A stretch of 64,000 bases of DNA from Dryas octopetala (GCA_963921425.1 OY992835.1:3658001-3722000); one strand, 5' to 3'; counted from the stretch's first letter, positions 32,851 through 47,187 are shown. Notes: generated from the sequence alone by a model not told the origin. Numbers and translations are program-made.

Positions 32851-35640
32851 GGAATATTGGGTGTATTTGAAAAAAATAATAATAATACTAATCAATTTTT
32901 ATCAAATGCATGTATTATAGCAATCTAAAGCTAAACCAATAATGAAATGTCAACAAAATAAGAATTTACAGTAAAGGCAACCAATCTAAAGCAATCTAAT
33001 ACCAAATTAGAATTTACATTAAAGGCAACCAAATTGTTCAAGGTTTTCTACCATTACAACAAAATTAAGGATAATTATATATATAGTAATGAAATTCTAA
33101 TACATATAATGAAATGTCATTTAATAATATTGACATTGTTTCTAGCTAGTACATACACCACTAGAAACTTAAAATACTGTCTCAAAATGCACATATATAT
33201 AAATCCTCAAAAGCCAACCTATTAGTGGTAATTTGAGTGAGGATGATTATGTCCAAAAAGTAGCACTGCTTGTGATGGTCATTCCTAATTCCACTCTTTG
33301 CTTCTTGATCTGCAGTGACAATGATAACAACAAGTGTGAGCAAATAGGCTTTTGGATGAAAAAAAAATCATGCAAACAAGTCACTGGCCATATGTATGTA
33401 TGAAAAGCTAAATATATCCCCAGTTGATATAAACTCTGATCAAACTCAAGGCAAAGCTTTAATTAATCAAAGCTAGCAAATTATACAAGGATGTTGCAGA
33501 GGACAGAAATGATGAGGTTGAAATCTGCCAGCAAAATAGATAAATTTGGGACTTCCCAAGCCTACTTTCTTTTCTCAATTCTCAATCACATATAAATTTG
33601 GGACTTTGCTTCTTTGTACATATCTGCCTTGTGATGAGAAACACATCCACCTTGTCCAAACATACATTGCATGGAATATGAATAAATCAAGGAATTGAAT
33701 TATTCCCCAATACCAAAATTCCCAGTTCAAAGCTAGAGTTAGGAAAAGTAAAGGAACAAAATTTATATGCTGGGTGCAAAAGAATGTATAAAATAGAATC
33801 ATAACTAATAGCTGAAATATGTACATGCAATCACGATGCACATGTGGATAACCGACAATTTGAAATAAAAACATAATAATTTTTTAATGAAAAATACTGT
33901 ATTTTTTTTCCTTTTTATGAAACAATATTGGGAAGGGAGAAGATAAACAACATAGAATAGCTAGTTTCTTCTTATTTTAATTTTTCGTGCTGAAGGACTA
34001 ACTACTTATTTAGCTCTTATTTTTTTGAATAAACTTTTTACCTCTTATTAAAGAACAAGAGTACTTTCACAGCAGAATCGAGAAGGTAGTTGAGCAATTA
34101 TTGAATTATAGTACAGGTGCATGAACCTATATATCCACTTATTTTTTGGTACATTAACCTTTATATCGACTTTGCAATCAAGAAGAAAGGTGCACTATCA
34201 AATATCAATCAATTAGACACCCTGAATTCGTGGGATAGAATATTAATTATATGTGTGGATGACATATTAGAACTTCCCCTAGGCTTTGTCCATATGAGAG
34301 AAGCATGAAATATGAATGAGAGAATATGATGTAAACTAATTATCCATGAGAGAACATGATGATGACTCTTAAGTTTACTGAGCAATTTGATTTATATACT
34401 AATTATAAACTAGGGCAAGATCACTTGCATTCCACGCTCTCTAAGTGCAGAAAAATTATAAAGTAAACGATTCAAAAGTTAGTTTACACACCAAATATTA
34501 AATAAACTCACTTAATATTTTCAAATATTAAAAAGGTCCACTTAATGATAAATAAATTCACCTTAAAAAAAAGACACTCAAATTGACCAAAAAAATGGCA
34601 CCAAGTGCACATGAGGCGTTGTACAGTGACAAATTAGTCCTTTTGCCCTTAAGGCTCACAAACTTGGGACTTAAGGCTCACAAATTAATCCCCTACTTTC
34701 TTTTCTCAATTCTCAATCACATATAAATTTGGGACTTAAGGCTCAGCCCTTTTGCAGCTAATACACTAGTGATGGGCAAACTTGGAGATGAACACCAAAG
34801 TAGTCCAAGTCCTACTAAACATTACAATTTTTTTCCTTGAAAACAGTAATGACTAGGGTGTGTGTGTATACCCGTTTGTGGGGAATGTGCATAATTATGA
34901 TTTGAGCAAAATCAGACCAGAGTACCAGACCCATCTCAAATAATAAAACTTGTATTGGTCAGAAATTAATAGTTTATTTCAATCCTTAACTCATTAGAAA
35001 ACATACACACCAAAAAAAGCCATAAATTGTTCAGCTATTGATTCAAACACCACAATTTTGATTTCTAATTTGAGTTATGTTTCGCTTTCGTAACTCAGAT
35101 GTTCAAAAAAGGACAATCAGAATGTATTTCTAACAAATATTTCCAGTTACTCCTAGGCTTTATCTGACTTGTAAAGGAAATCCTAAGCTTAATTGAGTTT
35201 TTTAACAGGTACCCTCTATATTTTGATGCATAGGGAATCACCAAACTGAAGGTATTCATGTAATAAATGTCTATTAATTTGTTATTTTTTCCAAGCAAGA
35301 AGAATTGTCAAGAAATTTAGGAAATGCAATAACCTACATTAATAGACAGATTTTTTTTTTCTCCAATATATGTCCACATGAATATATATGCTTCCCTAGC
35401 ACCTTGTACAAAATGAAATATTTGGTCATGATCAAGATGCATGTTTTCCCTGATCATAAAGTCCCATGATGATATTAAACTCTTATGGCCATTATATTTC
35501 TCCTATCCAGACAAGATATCATTTAATTAATGTTTTGTCATAACAAGCTAGGGATATATATATTTTCTAGTTGGGTTTATTTTCATAGAGCATATGAGAC
35601 ATTCTAAAGGACTGAAAATTAAATAACCTCACCTAAAAAA
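32851..35640. other. CACTA internal non-coding DNA
   Basis: AT-rich, with no recognised gene. A direct repeat of about 50 bp (cctactttcttttctcaatt, continuing to 'aatttgggactt') occurs at about 33561 and 34692. Small frames such as 33575-33874 have no protein-like features. It may be further captured genomic DNA. Confidence 0.4.
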
Positions 35641-35929
35641 TAAGGGTTTTATTTAATAATATAAAGAAAGCAGCCTGCAGTTGCCTCACAGTCACAAAAA
35701 GCACAAATTTTTGTCCTCTCCTTTTGTTTTTTGTTTTCTTCCTTTTTACTATTTAATTTGACAAAGGAATTTTCCTTTTTACTAAACTATGTAATGTAGA
35801 TAATTGATTAATTTTTATCTGTTTTTTAGGTTTCACCCACGAGTCCAAGACTAAGCTACTACCTACCTGTTGTCCCAAAATGCAGTAGACCACTTGACAT
35901 GCATAATTCCAGCTATACCCAAAACTAGT

Positions 35930-35945
35930 CAATATTATATATACA
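35930..35945 (+). promoter_or_regulatory. TATA-box-like motif of the captured beta-glucosidase fragment
   Basis: 'aatattatatataca' lies about 50 bp upstream of the ATG at 35990, a plausible core promoter retained with the captured gene. Confidence 0.5.
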
Positions 35946-35989
35946 CCAACTTAATATCATAAACCGCAAAACTTGAAACCAATTACAAT

Positions 35990-36868
<879 letters not shown>

Positions 36869-37030
36869 CCACACCCTCAAACCTTTTCCACTTGTTAATT
36901 AGTGTCCTTAGCAACTACTTCTAAATCTACAATCACATCATTCATGTTGTACCTTAACAGCAAGAAAATTAAACATTGACAATATAAAAAGCCATAACTA
37001 AACCAAAGTCTTTAGATATTACCTCAAACA

Positions 37031-39089
37031 TCAGTCAATTCTAATATACTTGTGTGGCCAAGCAACAGTGCTTCCCAAAGCATCATCAAGTATGAAAAAT
37101 TCACGTGAACTCCTGAACAATGGCACTTGATGAACTACAATGTCTTGCACCCAAACTTTATAGCAATCTGGTCCAAGGACAACATGATGTATAAGTGTTG
37201 TCGGATCTGTAGATTCAATCTCTGCTCTTGCCACTTCTTGGCCTGTTCCATCCCAATTTAAAAGTGTACACTTTGCCTTAACAAGGTTTCCACTAGACAG
37301 GTTCACATTAGGAAGGACTTGGGTACTACGTTCTGGAGACTAAAATAAAACCAATAAAAATACTCAAATGTCAGCTTCCGAGGTAAACATGTTAGTTGAT
37401 ACAGTTTTCTACACTATAATTTGGAAAATGGGCAATAGAATGTAGAAGAAGATGTCTTTGTTGTTTTAAACTATTTGAATCATTTTACCTTTGGAGTTGG
37501 ATCTGGGCATTTTGCAACTTCCTCACCAGTTTTGCCTTGCTTTTATAAAAAAAAAGAAACAATTGAGATGCTTCATGCTGTTATAGTAATAGAATTGAGA
37601 AAAACCACTAGAGTATCTGTCAAAACTTACCATGTACGATGCAAATTGAGCAATACTATCCTCTAGCTGCTTTTGTCTAATCAACAGTTGACTCATATCA
37701 TTCACTAGTGATTGTCTCCATGAATTGCTTTCGATTTGAGCATTTACCTTCGTAGGTGTAACTCCAAATCGTAGTGCTCGAACACGACCAGGACGTTCCT
37801 TACCAAGCACTTCAGTCAATGCATCCTCTGAAATGTCAATTGGATTCTCACTAGCTGGGTGCTTGCCATTTTTTCTTTGATTTTTTCCTAAAATCAGCCA
37901 ATAAATAAATGTAAATACCATAGTTGAAAGCATTGGTGAAAAAAGCAAGGCATATTTGAATTCATAGTTAATACATACAATTGTAGTAGCAACAGCCTCA
38001 CTCATTTTGGCTTTTTTGGGTATATGTCCCTTAATCCATAATTCAGGCCTACTCAAAGGTTTATCGGGGTTCTTTGTTCTCTGCATACACAAATAAACAC
38101 CAAATATTGGTCATACATGCTGTTAACTGTTCTACAAGTATGTTTGAGTGGTACTTACTTCAGCATGTTCCAATCGTGCATAACCTCTTCGGCTCAATGT
38201 GTGCTGTAGAGTCTGTTGGGCTCGTATTTTCCTCATTTTCTCACTTTTGGCCTGGAATGATAAGAACATCAGTCAATTTCATGTGTAATCTTAGATCTAC
38301 AAATACAAATTCCCTTATCGAAACACAAATAGTCATACTTTCCACCCATCTGACATGCGTTCTGTCACAAATGCATCCCACTCCTTCTGTTTGACATCAG
38401 CAGGCTTGATTAGGGCAATATGGCGTTTATGATCTTGTCCAGATTGTAAAACTTCTCTAATTGAGATGGATAACGCGGACTTCCAGCTTCTCCATAACTT
38501 GCCCATCATCATGAATATCAACTTTTTGTGGCTGGCATCCACTGTGTACTTTTGCTGCCATTTGAGTCAAGACTTAATTAAGCATCATACATTATGAATT
38601 ACAATCAGGTATAACCTTATAAAAATTTGCAAAAGGTACATTATATATAGATATATATATAATAACATTACCATTAAGAGCTTCCAAGCATCACTTTTAA
38701 TCTTGGTTTCCACTTTGTCCCAACTACATACATTGATTGGCACCAATTCTCGTGCTATACACCCGAGAGTTGAACTGAAACGTATAGAGTCAACACCAAC
38801 AGGTTGGCCAAATTCGTTCCACTCAACATTTTTGCGGGTTTTTTCTCCGGTTGCCATCACTTGCAGTGTTGTTTTGCCCCTAATCTTCTTCTTTTGAGGA
38901 CTGGATTCAGAGCATTCATCTCTAACAGAATGCCCTTCTCCAATTTCATGGCTAGCTCTTTTTTTTCCTGGATGTGAAGGCTGCACAATCAAAATATTTG
39001 CCAAAATTAGTATAAAAGAGGAAATGAACTAAAAAATGTACAATTAATAAAAAAACAAATTTGTATTGCAGCTAGCTCACCTCCCCCAT
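37031..39089 (-). CDS. CACTA second gene, TNPA/Ptta-like transposase (Transposase_24), about 8 exons
   Basis: Start ATG at 39089-39087 in a tiny exon (MGE, donor at 39080), then exon 2 38980-38672 (PSHPGKKRASHEIG; VEWNEFGQPVGVDSIRF; ARELVPINVCSWDKV), exon 3 about 38555-38341 (YTVDASHKKLIFMMMGKLWR; SWKSAL) and exon 4 about 38253-38159 (SEKMRKIRAQQTLQH). Further exons lie near 38083-37982, 37888-37632 (coiled-coil-like LLIRQKQLEDSIAQFA), 37541-37490 and 37340-37031 (final exon, VVLGPDCYKVWVQDIVVHQV, ending WPHKYIRID). The middle matches the plant Ptta/En-Spm family and the end resembles the TNP1/En-Spm C-terminal domain. In En/Spm the second protein binds subterminal repeats; that role is inferred. 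No stop was noticed inside recognised exons. Confidence 0.8.
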
Positions 39090-39483
39090 AGTGTAGGCAA
39101 CAAATGCAGAATTTGAGGTCAACTTTAATAAGTTAGGTACTGCAACAGCAACCACACCAAAGGCAGAATCAGTTTTCACGTAATCGTATAAGTATAACTT
39201 GAAAAATAAAGCAAGGTATCTGAGCTATGAATTGAAAATATAAACAATCAGTTGAGTTAATCACTCTATTACCATTTTGCAGCCTAAATTTAGTAACATG
39301 GGTAACAAAAAATATGGAATTCATTAAAGAATAACTGTTATCACTTTACAAACATAAGAAACTTCACAAGATACAAGAATTACATTTCATGACAAACACT
39401 CTTTGGTGCCTTAACAACTATATAAATTCAAAATTCCCCAAAAGATGCCATTAACACCTGGCTACAAGTTAAATTAAACATTA

Positions 39484-42400
39484 CATAGTTGGAGCAGATA
39501 TGTCCCTATTGTCTATATCAAGTGTAGATACATCTTGTGGCATATATGATGTATAAACACTCTCATCATATGGATCCAACTCATGAAAACCTCTTGGTGG
39601 TGCCTTTAGTACTATATACCAATTTGAGGTTTCACTTTCTCTAGAATAAAAGACTTGTTTAGCTTGTGAAGCTAGAATGAATGGATCCCTTTCAAATTTA
39701 CTTAAACCTTCATGAAGGTTAACTAATGTGAAACCATCTTCTCTTTTCACACCACTAACAATGTTGGCCCAATCACAGAGAAATACAGGTAACCTAAAAG
39801 TGTTGAAGTCCAGCAGCAAAATGTCTTTTATAACCCCATAATAATCAACTTTAGCAACAATTTGTGATGTGTCTTTCACACTAGCCCTGCATAATGTTTC
39901 AGCTTCAACATAAACACCATAGTTTTGTGTAGAATTATCAACATCTATTGTGTGAAAGCGTTGTCCATTGATAATATAACCAGCGTGAGACTTTGCATAA
40001 CGCCTAGGCCCTTTTACAAGAGATTCAAATGTCTCAGACTTGTTTGCAGCTGTAGCTGCTTCAGACTCAACCTGTGCAACCATAAGAGAATGAAATTAAG
40101 CTTTAATTTAGGAGTTTTGTACCATGGAAGTACTTAAAAGAAAGAAATGTCTTTCTAACCTTGCTTTTTAACCATTCCCTAAATGTTTGTAAATGTCTTT
40201 TCTCTAGCAAACTATCATCATGTAGCAAACGCCGATCTAAATGCTTTAACTCAGCCTTATGTGCCCTAATATAAAAATTACATTGTCATGAATACTAGTC
40301 AGTTAAGTAGCCATTAAGGGAAGATGTAGTTAGTGTACTCACTCAATATAGGGTTCAACTTCAGCACTGTTAAGTAGCACATATAGGTGAACCACTTCTA
40401 TCATTTCAGCTGACAATTCACTTGTTCGCCCACTACGCAGTGGGCTCCCGCATACGATTGTTTCATCTGCAAATTCTTCATTGCGATTGTATTTAGCACC
40501 TACTGCTGCCACTTGTGGCATGTATCCACTACAAAATCTCACACACTCCTCAACCAAATAACATTCTGCTATGCATCCTTCCGTTCGTGCACGATTTTTA
40601 ACATACCCTTTAAGCACCTTCATATATCTAACAATTGCAGTCCAATAAAAACTGATTAGCTATGCATGGTTAGAACTTACTTTTAACTAAGGATTTAAGA
40701 GATCATAGTTACATTACCTCTCAAAAGGGTACATCCACCGATAATGCACCGGTCCACATAATCTAGCTTCTCGTCCTAGATGAATTGTTAAGTGAACCAT
40801 AATATCAAAAAAGGAAGGAGGGAAGTACCTTTCCAACATGCAGACAGTATCCACAATTTCATCATCTAATTCTTCAAATCTGTTTTTATCAATAACACTT
40901 TGGCATAGCTCGTTAAAAAAGGAACACAGCCGAAAGATTGCCTTTCGTAGCCCATCAGGTAACATTCCTTTTATAGCAACTGATAACAATTGCTGCATCA
41001 ACACATGGTAATCATGGGACTTAAGACCAAGTATTTTGCATTCTTTCACCTTGATACAATTCCCAATATTAGAACTATATCCATCAGGTAGCTTTAATCT
41101 AAAAAGCCTCTCACAAAATTTCTGCTTCTCAGCCTTTGATAGTGTATAGCGTATTGATGAAAACTGCACTTTGTTGTTGCGTGCTTCCAAAGGCAGCTTT
41201 TGCACAAGATCCAACAGCTCAATATCCCTTCGCGAATCAGGATCATTCTTAGAATTACCCTTATCCTTTGAGGATTTTCCAATATTCCTTGCTTTTTTCT
41301 TATCCTTTGAATTTCCCATATCCTTTGATTTTCTCTTCTTTTTTCCCTTCACCTTAACATCAAATATTGTACCTATAACACTCTCACAAACATTTTTTTC
41401 TACATGCATTACATCCAAATTATGGCGTAATGGTAATACCTGCAGCACCAATAACACAATATACACTTACTATTCCCTTAAAGATTAAGATACACTGTAA
41501 ACTAAAATTAACTAACAATTAACTTTAAAATGCCAAAAATAACTAACCTCCCAATATGGTAAGTCAAAAAATATTGACTTCTTTTTCCACATTTTAGATG
41601 AATCCCCCTTCTCTACCCGTTTTCTCTTTTTTTGGCCTTTTCCCCACTCATTTCTAAAGTCACATAAAGTAGCTGCAATTTCTGGCCCAGATAATGGTTT
41701 CGGTGGCCTCCTTGTTTCTTTGGTTCCATCAAACAAATTTGATTGGTTGCGCCACGAGTGATTTGGTACAAGAAACCGCCTATGACCCATATACACAGTC
41801 TTATTTGCAACTGACAACCACTGAGAGCACGTATTCGGACCACATACTGGACAAGCGAATTCTCCCTTTGTAGTACATCCAGCTAGATTTCCATATGCTG
41901 GAAAATCATTTATTGTCCACAACAAAATGGCTTTCAAGTTGAACATGGATTTGCTGAATGCATCGTATATGTCCACGCCATTATTCCAAAGCTCCTTCAA
42001 GTCATCCACAAGTGGTTCTAAATACACGTCTATATCATTTCCCGGCTGTTTTGGGCCAGGAATAAGTAAAGTCAGCATCAAATTCTCATGCGACATGCAT
42101 ACATTCGGTGGCAGATTATAGGTAACTAAGATCACTGGCCAACAACTATATGTACTGCCATTATTGAAGGGGTTAAACCCATCAGTCGCAAGCCCAAGCC
42201 TTAGATTTCTAGGATCAGATGCAAAGTTAGGCCACTTATTATTGACAATCCTCCATGCGAATGAGTCAACCGGATGACGCATCATTCCATCTTGACTATG
42301 GTGAGTGGAGTGCCAAGTTAGTTGCTGGCCCTTTTCTATTGAAAGAAACATCCTTCGAAATCTAGGTATTATAGGAAAGTAACGCAAAACTTTCTTTGGA

Positions 42401-43110
42401 ACACCCTTCTTAATCTTCTTAGTGCGTGGGTTTACTTTCCATCGTGATGAACCACATTTGGGACATGTCTCCATGTGCTCTTTCTCTTTTCTAAATAGGC
42501 AACAATCATTAACGCAGGCATCAATCTTCTCATACCCTAAATTAAACTCTTTTACAAACTTTGCTACTGCATATAAAGAGTTTGGCAGATTGTTATCATC
42601 CGGAAGCATATCCTTAAAAGTCTCAAGAAAATCATCGAATGCCTTATTAGTCAAGCCATGTGCAGCTTTAAGCTTGTACAGAATTAAGGTAGCTGATATC
42701 TTTGTGTACTTTCTACACCCTACATATAAAGGAGATTCAGCCTCCTCTAACTTCTTTGCTAAACCCTCCTCTACATTGTTAGGTGCCAAATTTTCGACTC
42801 TATCAAAAGGAATGTACGTATCATTGTACATCATTTGTACATCTGCCCTGTTTTTATCTTCATTTAGCAAAGGCATCTGAAAATCTGCATTTTTTGTACC
42901 ACTACTTGGTTGTTCCCCATGGAGGATCCAAACCTTGTATAGAGGGTCAAAACCATATTTGAGCATATGCATGTAAAAATCTTCATCATTTTGTGAGTTA
43001 AGATTTTTACAGAGACTACAAGGACATACGAGCATATCAGGATTCCTTGCATACTCTTTAGCATTTTTAATGAAGATTGTTAACCCTTCTTGGTACTCCC
43101 GACTAATGCT
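39484..43110 (-). CDS. CACTA transposase, TNP2-like (Transposase_21 + DUF4218 + DUF4216)
   Basis: Five minus-strand exons. Exon A, 43110-41548, begins in the transposase-associated domain (REYQEGLTIFIKNA; CPCSLCKN) and carries the TNP2 core (LGLATDGFNPFNNGSTYSCW; PGNDIDVYLEPLVDDLKELW; WTINDFPAYGNL; CPVC). Exon B, 41439-40718 (LPLRHNLDVMHVEKNV, a Lys-rich linker, DUF4218: LKSHDYHVLMQQLL; YPFER). Exon C, about 40627-40343 (MKVLKGYVKNRARTEGCIAE). Exon D, about 40265-40160. Exon E, about 40072-39484 (DUF4216: VYVEAETLCRAS; DYYGVIKDILLLDF). All exons are open with fitting GT-AG borders, about 1090 codons. The first exon, normally encoding MDKSWM-like residues, was not found upstream, where the captured kinase fragments lie. 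The product would cut and join element ends in the nucleus. Confidence 0.9.
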
Positions 43111-43362
43111 ACAAAGAAAGAAAAAAATACATATATTACTATCCACTCTAAATAAGTCCCTAAACTATCTATGGGAAAAGTTAGATATTTTAAGAAACCT
43201 GGGAAAAGTTGTCCAGCTCTTATCCATCCTTAATAAGCTTTTTTAATCTAAGAACATATGATTTACACAAATTAAAGTTTCAGACCTTAACTACATCCAG
43301 TGCAGAACATATTCAAAAGCAATCCATCTCACATATATTTACCACAACTATGATCTAATAAA

Positions 43363-43571
43363 ATAAGTTTCATACCTTCCTGATTGTTTTCATGTTTCAC
43401 CTTTGACAGCAATGTAACCTCCCTTCGAAATTTTTCCTTGCGTTAAGACTAAACAGCTGATGTTCTGGTTGGCAGTATAATTTTTACAGCAACAAGCTTG
43501 GATTTGTACCTAGAAACATAATGGAAAGCTTCAGCAGTCTTAAATCCATAACATAAAATTCCTCAATTACA
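43363..43571 (-). pseudogene. Captured protein kinase exon, copy 1
   Basis: Minus-strand exon 43509-43376 with AG acceptor (tttctag|gtac) and GT donor (gtatgaaac). It encodes YKSKLVAVKIILPTRTSAV followed, after a disruption, by a segment related to EKFRREVTLLSKVKHEN: beta-3 with the VAVK lysine and the alpha-C helix of an ATN1/HT1-type serine/threonine/tyrosine kinase. About 60 bp of intron flank is shared with copy 2. One exon cannot give an active kinase. Confidence 0.75.
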
Positions 43572-44338
43572 ACACTTGGATTTATGAATATTATATATAC
43601 ACACACTAATAAGAAATAAAATTATGATCCACACTCAGATTTGTACCAGATACATTAGAAGGCGAAGAACAACAAAACTGAAAGAATTAGAAACCAAAAA
43701 CGAATTGAGATTTTATTTCTTATTATGTAGCTTTCCAAAATTACGGACATCATTATGTATGTCAATAATACCAACTTCTTAAAGGCGTTCTGCAGATAAT
43801 GCTCTATCAAGTTTAGAGTGCTAGACAGTTCTCATATAATGATGTATAGCTTGAGCTGTTTGTCCAGTTTCTCCAAATATACTTTACTCCCTATCATTAT
43901 AATGCCAAAAGCTCCATAAATGGTTACATTATCAGTACCTTAGGAAGTTAAAAGAGAAGCATTATTACTCCAAGGCAAGATTATCCCAAAACAGCATAAT
44001 ATTAAATACTTGCTGGCCAATTTGCAGAAGCTAACACAGGGCATTGAATACCAATTTAGGAACAGATGTACGTGTATAGTGACTGGGAGGTGTTCATTTC
44101 CTTGTGTCAAAATTTCATGTCACCTTGATAAATAGAATAAATATATTTCTTAAAACAAAAGGTTAATTTTCGTAAGGGTATTCTTCTAATCACCGAAACT
44201 AAGGGACGGAGGAACCAAAATAGTATATCATAACAGACAAGTATAAACAGTTCAAGTCCTTTACAAAAGGAGAAAAGGTTTCCCGAGATATGATGAGAAA
44301 TATATATGCATATAGTTAGACAAATGCAAGTATCAGGG

Positions 44339-44541
44339 AATAAGTTTCATACCTTCACGATGTTTTCATGTTTCACCTTTGACAGCAATGTAACCTCCTG
44401 AAATTTTTCCTTGCGTTCAGGATAAACAGCTGATGTTCTGGTTGGCTATATAATTTTAACAGCAAAAGGCTTGGATTTGTACCTAGAAACATAATGGAAA
44501 GCTTCAGCAATCTTAAATCCATAACATAAAATTCCTCAATT
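44339..44541 (-). pseudogene. Captured protein kinase exon, copy 2
   Basis: Minus-strand exon 44482-44353, a direct duplicate of copy 1 about 975 bp away. The reading is AVKII, a stop codon, PTRTSAVYPERKEKFQ, then EVTLLSKVKHENIVK and a clean donor. It preserves PERKEKF and the HENIVK end better than copy 1. The two copies differ by small indels, so the duplication is not recent or happened in an ancestor element. Confidence 0.78.
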
Positions 44542-45170
44542 GTAGCACTCATATGTAGTATTTGCTTATCAATTTTTTCTTTCTTTACTTGAATTATAAT
44601 CCTTGACTGTTTCTAATTTAATGGTCTTTTACATTTGGTTGTTTCAGCTTTGTTTATCTAAAATACAATCTAATCTTGTACTCGATTTTTTCAAAAATAA
44701 ACCAAGTAATTTGTAGAACTGCATTGATTTGGTGGCCATGTCTCTATGAGTATAGGATAATTGCAATCATGTATCATCAATGACAAGCATGTAAATACTT
44801 TTCTCCAAATAATATGAAAAGGCCATTCTGAGACTAGGCGTCCCTCAAACCAGTCTTCTAAATAGGTTCTGTCATTCTGAGACTCTAGTGTTCTTAATTT
44901 ATTGCTATTCAAAGTAAATCTCATTTTTCTTTACGCCATACCCCTGGAGAGATCAGGAGATGTTAGATAACCTGCCCTTTTTCATATTGAAAACTAAGTA
45001 ATTCAAACATTTCTAGTTTGAGGACTAGAGATATAGCAAGCAAAATGGAACTGAAGTACTGAACATTTCTGGTTATAAGTTACCATTTTTGTTATATGGT
45101 TCATGGCATCAGTAGCCATCAAATGGCTACTGATGCCATATGACTGATTACATTTTTTTTTTTTTTTCAG
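44542..45170. other. CACTA internal DNA, unassigned
   Basis: No confident gene. A 77-codon minus-strand frame (44691-44924) has no motif I recognise. It ends with a polypyrimidine tract and AG acceptor (45152-45170) that belong to the captured exon following. Confidence 0.35.
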
Positions 45171-45310
45171 GTTGGTACAGGTGTAACAAATGCATTGATT
45201 AATGCACGAAAAGCTTTCGATAAATCTTTTGCTGGTGAAGCAGAGGATGTTCCCATATTATCAACTAGTGCAGCCTATGGAGTTTATATGGCAGTTTCTA
45301 GCAATCTGAG
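45171..45310 (+). pseudogene. Captured RETICULATA-related (DUF3411) exon
   Basis: A single 140-bp exon with a long T-rich acceptor (..tttcag|gttgg) and donor (ctgag|gtacag). It encodes VGTGVTNALINARKAFDKSF, then EDVPILSTSAAYGVYMAVSS, then NLR. This matches the conserved core of chloroplast RETICULATA/RETICULATA-RELATED membrane proteins as I recall the family. The frame is open but no other exon of the gene is present. Orientation is opposite to the transposase genes. Confidence 0.78.
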
Positions 45311-46890
45311 GTACAGGGGCCTTCCAAATTTAAGTATTCTATTTATTCTTTATTCTTTAGTAAAAGGCCAACAGATTCTCTTGTAAATATTGTATTTCCT
45401 GAGAGAATAGAATGCTACAAGTCTTAATGCCTCATGTTGGCATCTAATCTTCACATATTCTACAGAAAAATAAGGTGGGGGAAGAGAAAAAATAAAATAC
45501 CAAACTTACGTAAGACTAGCTGCTAAATGATGTTTTTCAGAAAAATAAGGAAGCCTTGCCTATTGGACAATCACAATTAAAACTGCACCTATATTATTGA
45601 AATAATTTATCTCTCCTATGCTAACAAATGAATGAACTCCAAAATACAGAATGTTCATGTCTCACTTTGGAGCATTCACAATTGCAATTAAAACTGAACC
45701 TATATAAATGAAAGTTGTCTATGCTAACAAATGAATATCCAGAATGTACATTATGTCCCATTTCTCTCAATAACAATTATCATCAATGCTATTGCTTTTA
45801 GATGTCTTCTCGTAGAATATATATATAGACTGTAATCCCAACCATTATAACATATTGATAAAAGACCACCTCCACTCACACATGAATTTGTACAACAACT
45901 TTGCATATATATGTAGCAAAATAGCAGAACAAATTGTCTCAGATTCTTTAGTCCAAAGAATATACAATTTGACAAACAATAGACTGCTAATCTACTTGCT
46001 CGGCATTGAAAGACAAACACAAAGCAAAGAACATTGTTGTTGTCAAATAAGTTAGAGTTGTAAGAGAAATGTATAATTGCAGACACATTAACTCAAATAA
46101 TGCACAGCTTAGTTTACACTCAGAGGTTCACCAATAATGAGAACTAGAGCTTCAAGATGAAATTGAACGTAAATGGGGCACTAAAATTGAGATTTGGCAC
46201 CCAATACACCAACCCCCATTAAAACCCATAAATCATCAAAACCTTCAAAAAGGTTTATCACAACAAAAACCCAGATTCCCAAAACCAATACAACTCAAAG
46301 ACCAGAGCAAAACAAAGCCAAAAACTCAACCAAACAAACCAACCTTGACTTAAACGACGTCGTCGTAGATGGTCCCGCACTGCTTCTGGACGCAATATCA
46401 GGAAATGCTTCGATGCCGACATTGTTTTACAATCAGAAATCAGAAAACATTTACAAATTAGAAATCAAATGCGTTCAGGAAAAAAAAAATCCCAAATTTC
46501 AGGGATTCCAACACCATTCACCATTCACAGGTTTCAAAGCTTACCGTGAGAGTTTCAGAGAAACAGTGAAGATGAAATTGTCTGAGAAACAACTTGGCTC
46601 CTCTTCATTCTCTACAGGGTTCCAACCATTTCTTCAACATATGTGACAACGAGTGGGGCAGAGATATATTCCAGAGATAGAACACAGGAATAAGAGGCAA
46701 GCTCACAGAGAGGATGGAGATTTAGTGTGTGGAGAAAGTGGAGATTCAGACAGAAACAATAACCCAGACACCGAGAGTGGAGGTTTAGTGTGTGGCTGAG
46801 TCTGGTGGTAGGTGAGGCTCGTTTTTCCGCGAAAATTTTCTATCCCGCCCGTTGGAGGCAAATATTTTGGGCTGAAATTTTTTTTAATTC
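45311..46890. other. CACTA internal DNA near the right end, possible promoter/5' leader of the transposase genes
   Basis: AT-rich DNA to about 46180, then less AT-rich sequence. A 150-codon plus-strand frame at 46194-46646 (MAPNTPTPIKTHKSSKPSKR) has no recognised motif. In CACTA elements the transposase promoter lies next to the end from which the genes read, so the minus-strand leader and perhaps the missing first exon are expected here; I could not prove either. Confidence 0.4.
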
Positions 46891-47187
46891 GCCAGATTTT
46901 TCATAGCGTTGAAAAAGTGTCCTAGAATTCAAGTTTATGACATTTCTATGTTGTCATGGTTTAGTCGAAGTATCCATGACGTTGGAAAAACGCCATCCCA
47001 TTTTTAAATTTTTATGGCACAATATTCATGTCATTGTTTCATTATTTAATGACATTTTTATTTGATTGTCATAGTTAACTATCTATATACTGTATTCCAT
47101 GGCGTTTTATTTTAAAACGCCATAATAGTGTCTTTTCATGACATTGATTTTTAAAACGCCATTAATAAAATGTCATGAAAAGTCAAA
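46891..47187. repeat. CACTA right subterminal repeats
   Basis: Short motifs 'gacgtt', 'aacgcca', 'atgacatt' and 'tgtcat' occur in both orientations, like the left subterminal region but without the 147-bp tandem order. Confidence 0.8.

Noticed and set aside
34117-34308. Frame with VDDILELP resembling an RT-like motif
   Set aside because: Too short, with no neighbouring reverse-transcriptase motifs.
46194-46646. 150-codon plus-strand frame as a possible novel gene in CACTA
   Set aside because: Composition Thr/Lys/Pro-rich without motif, lies where the transposase leader is expected on the other strand; kept only as a note.
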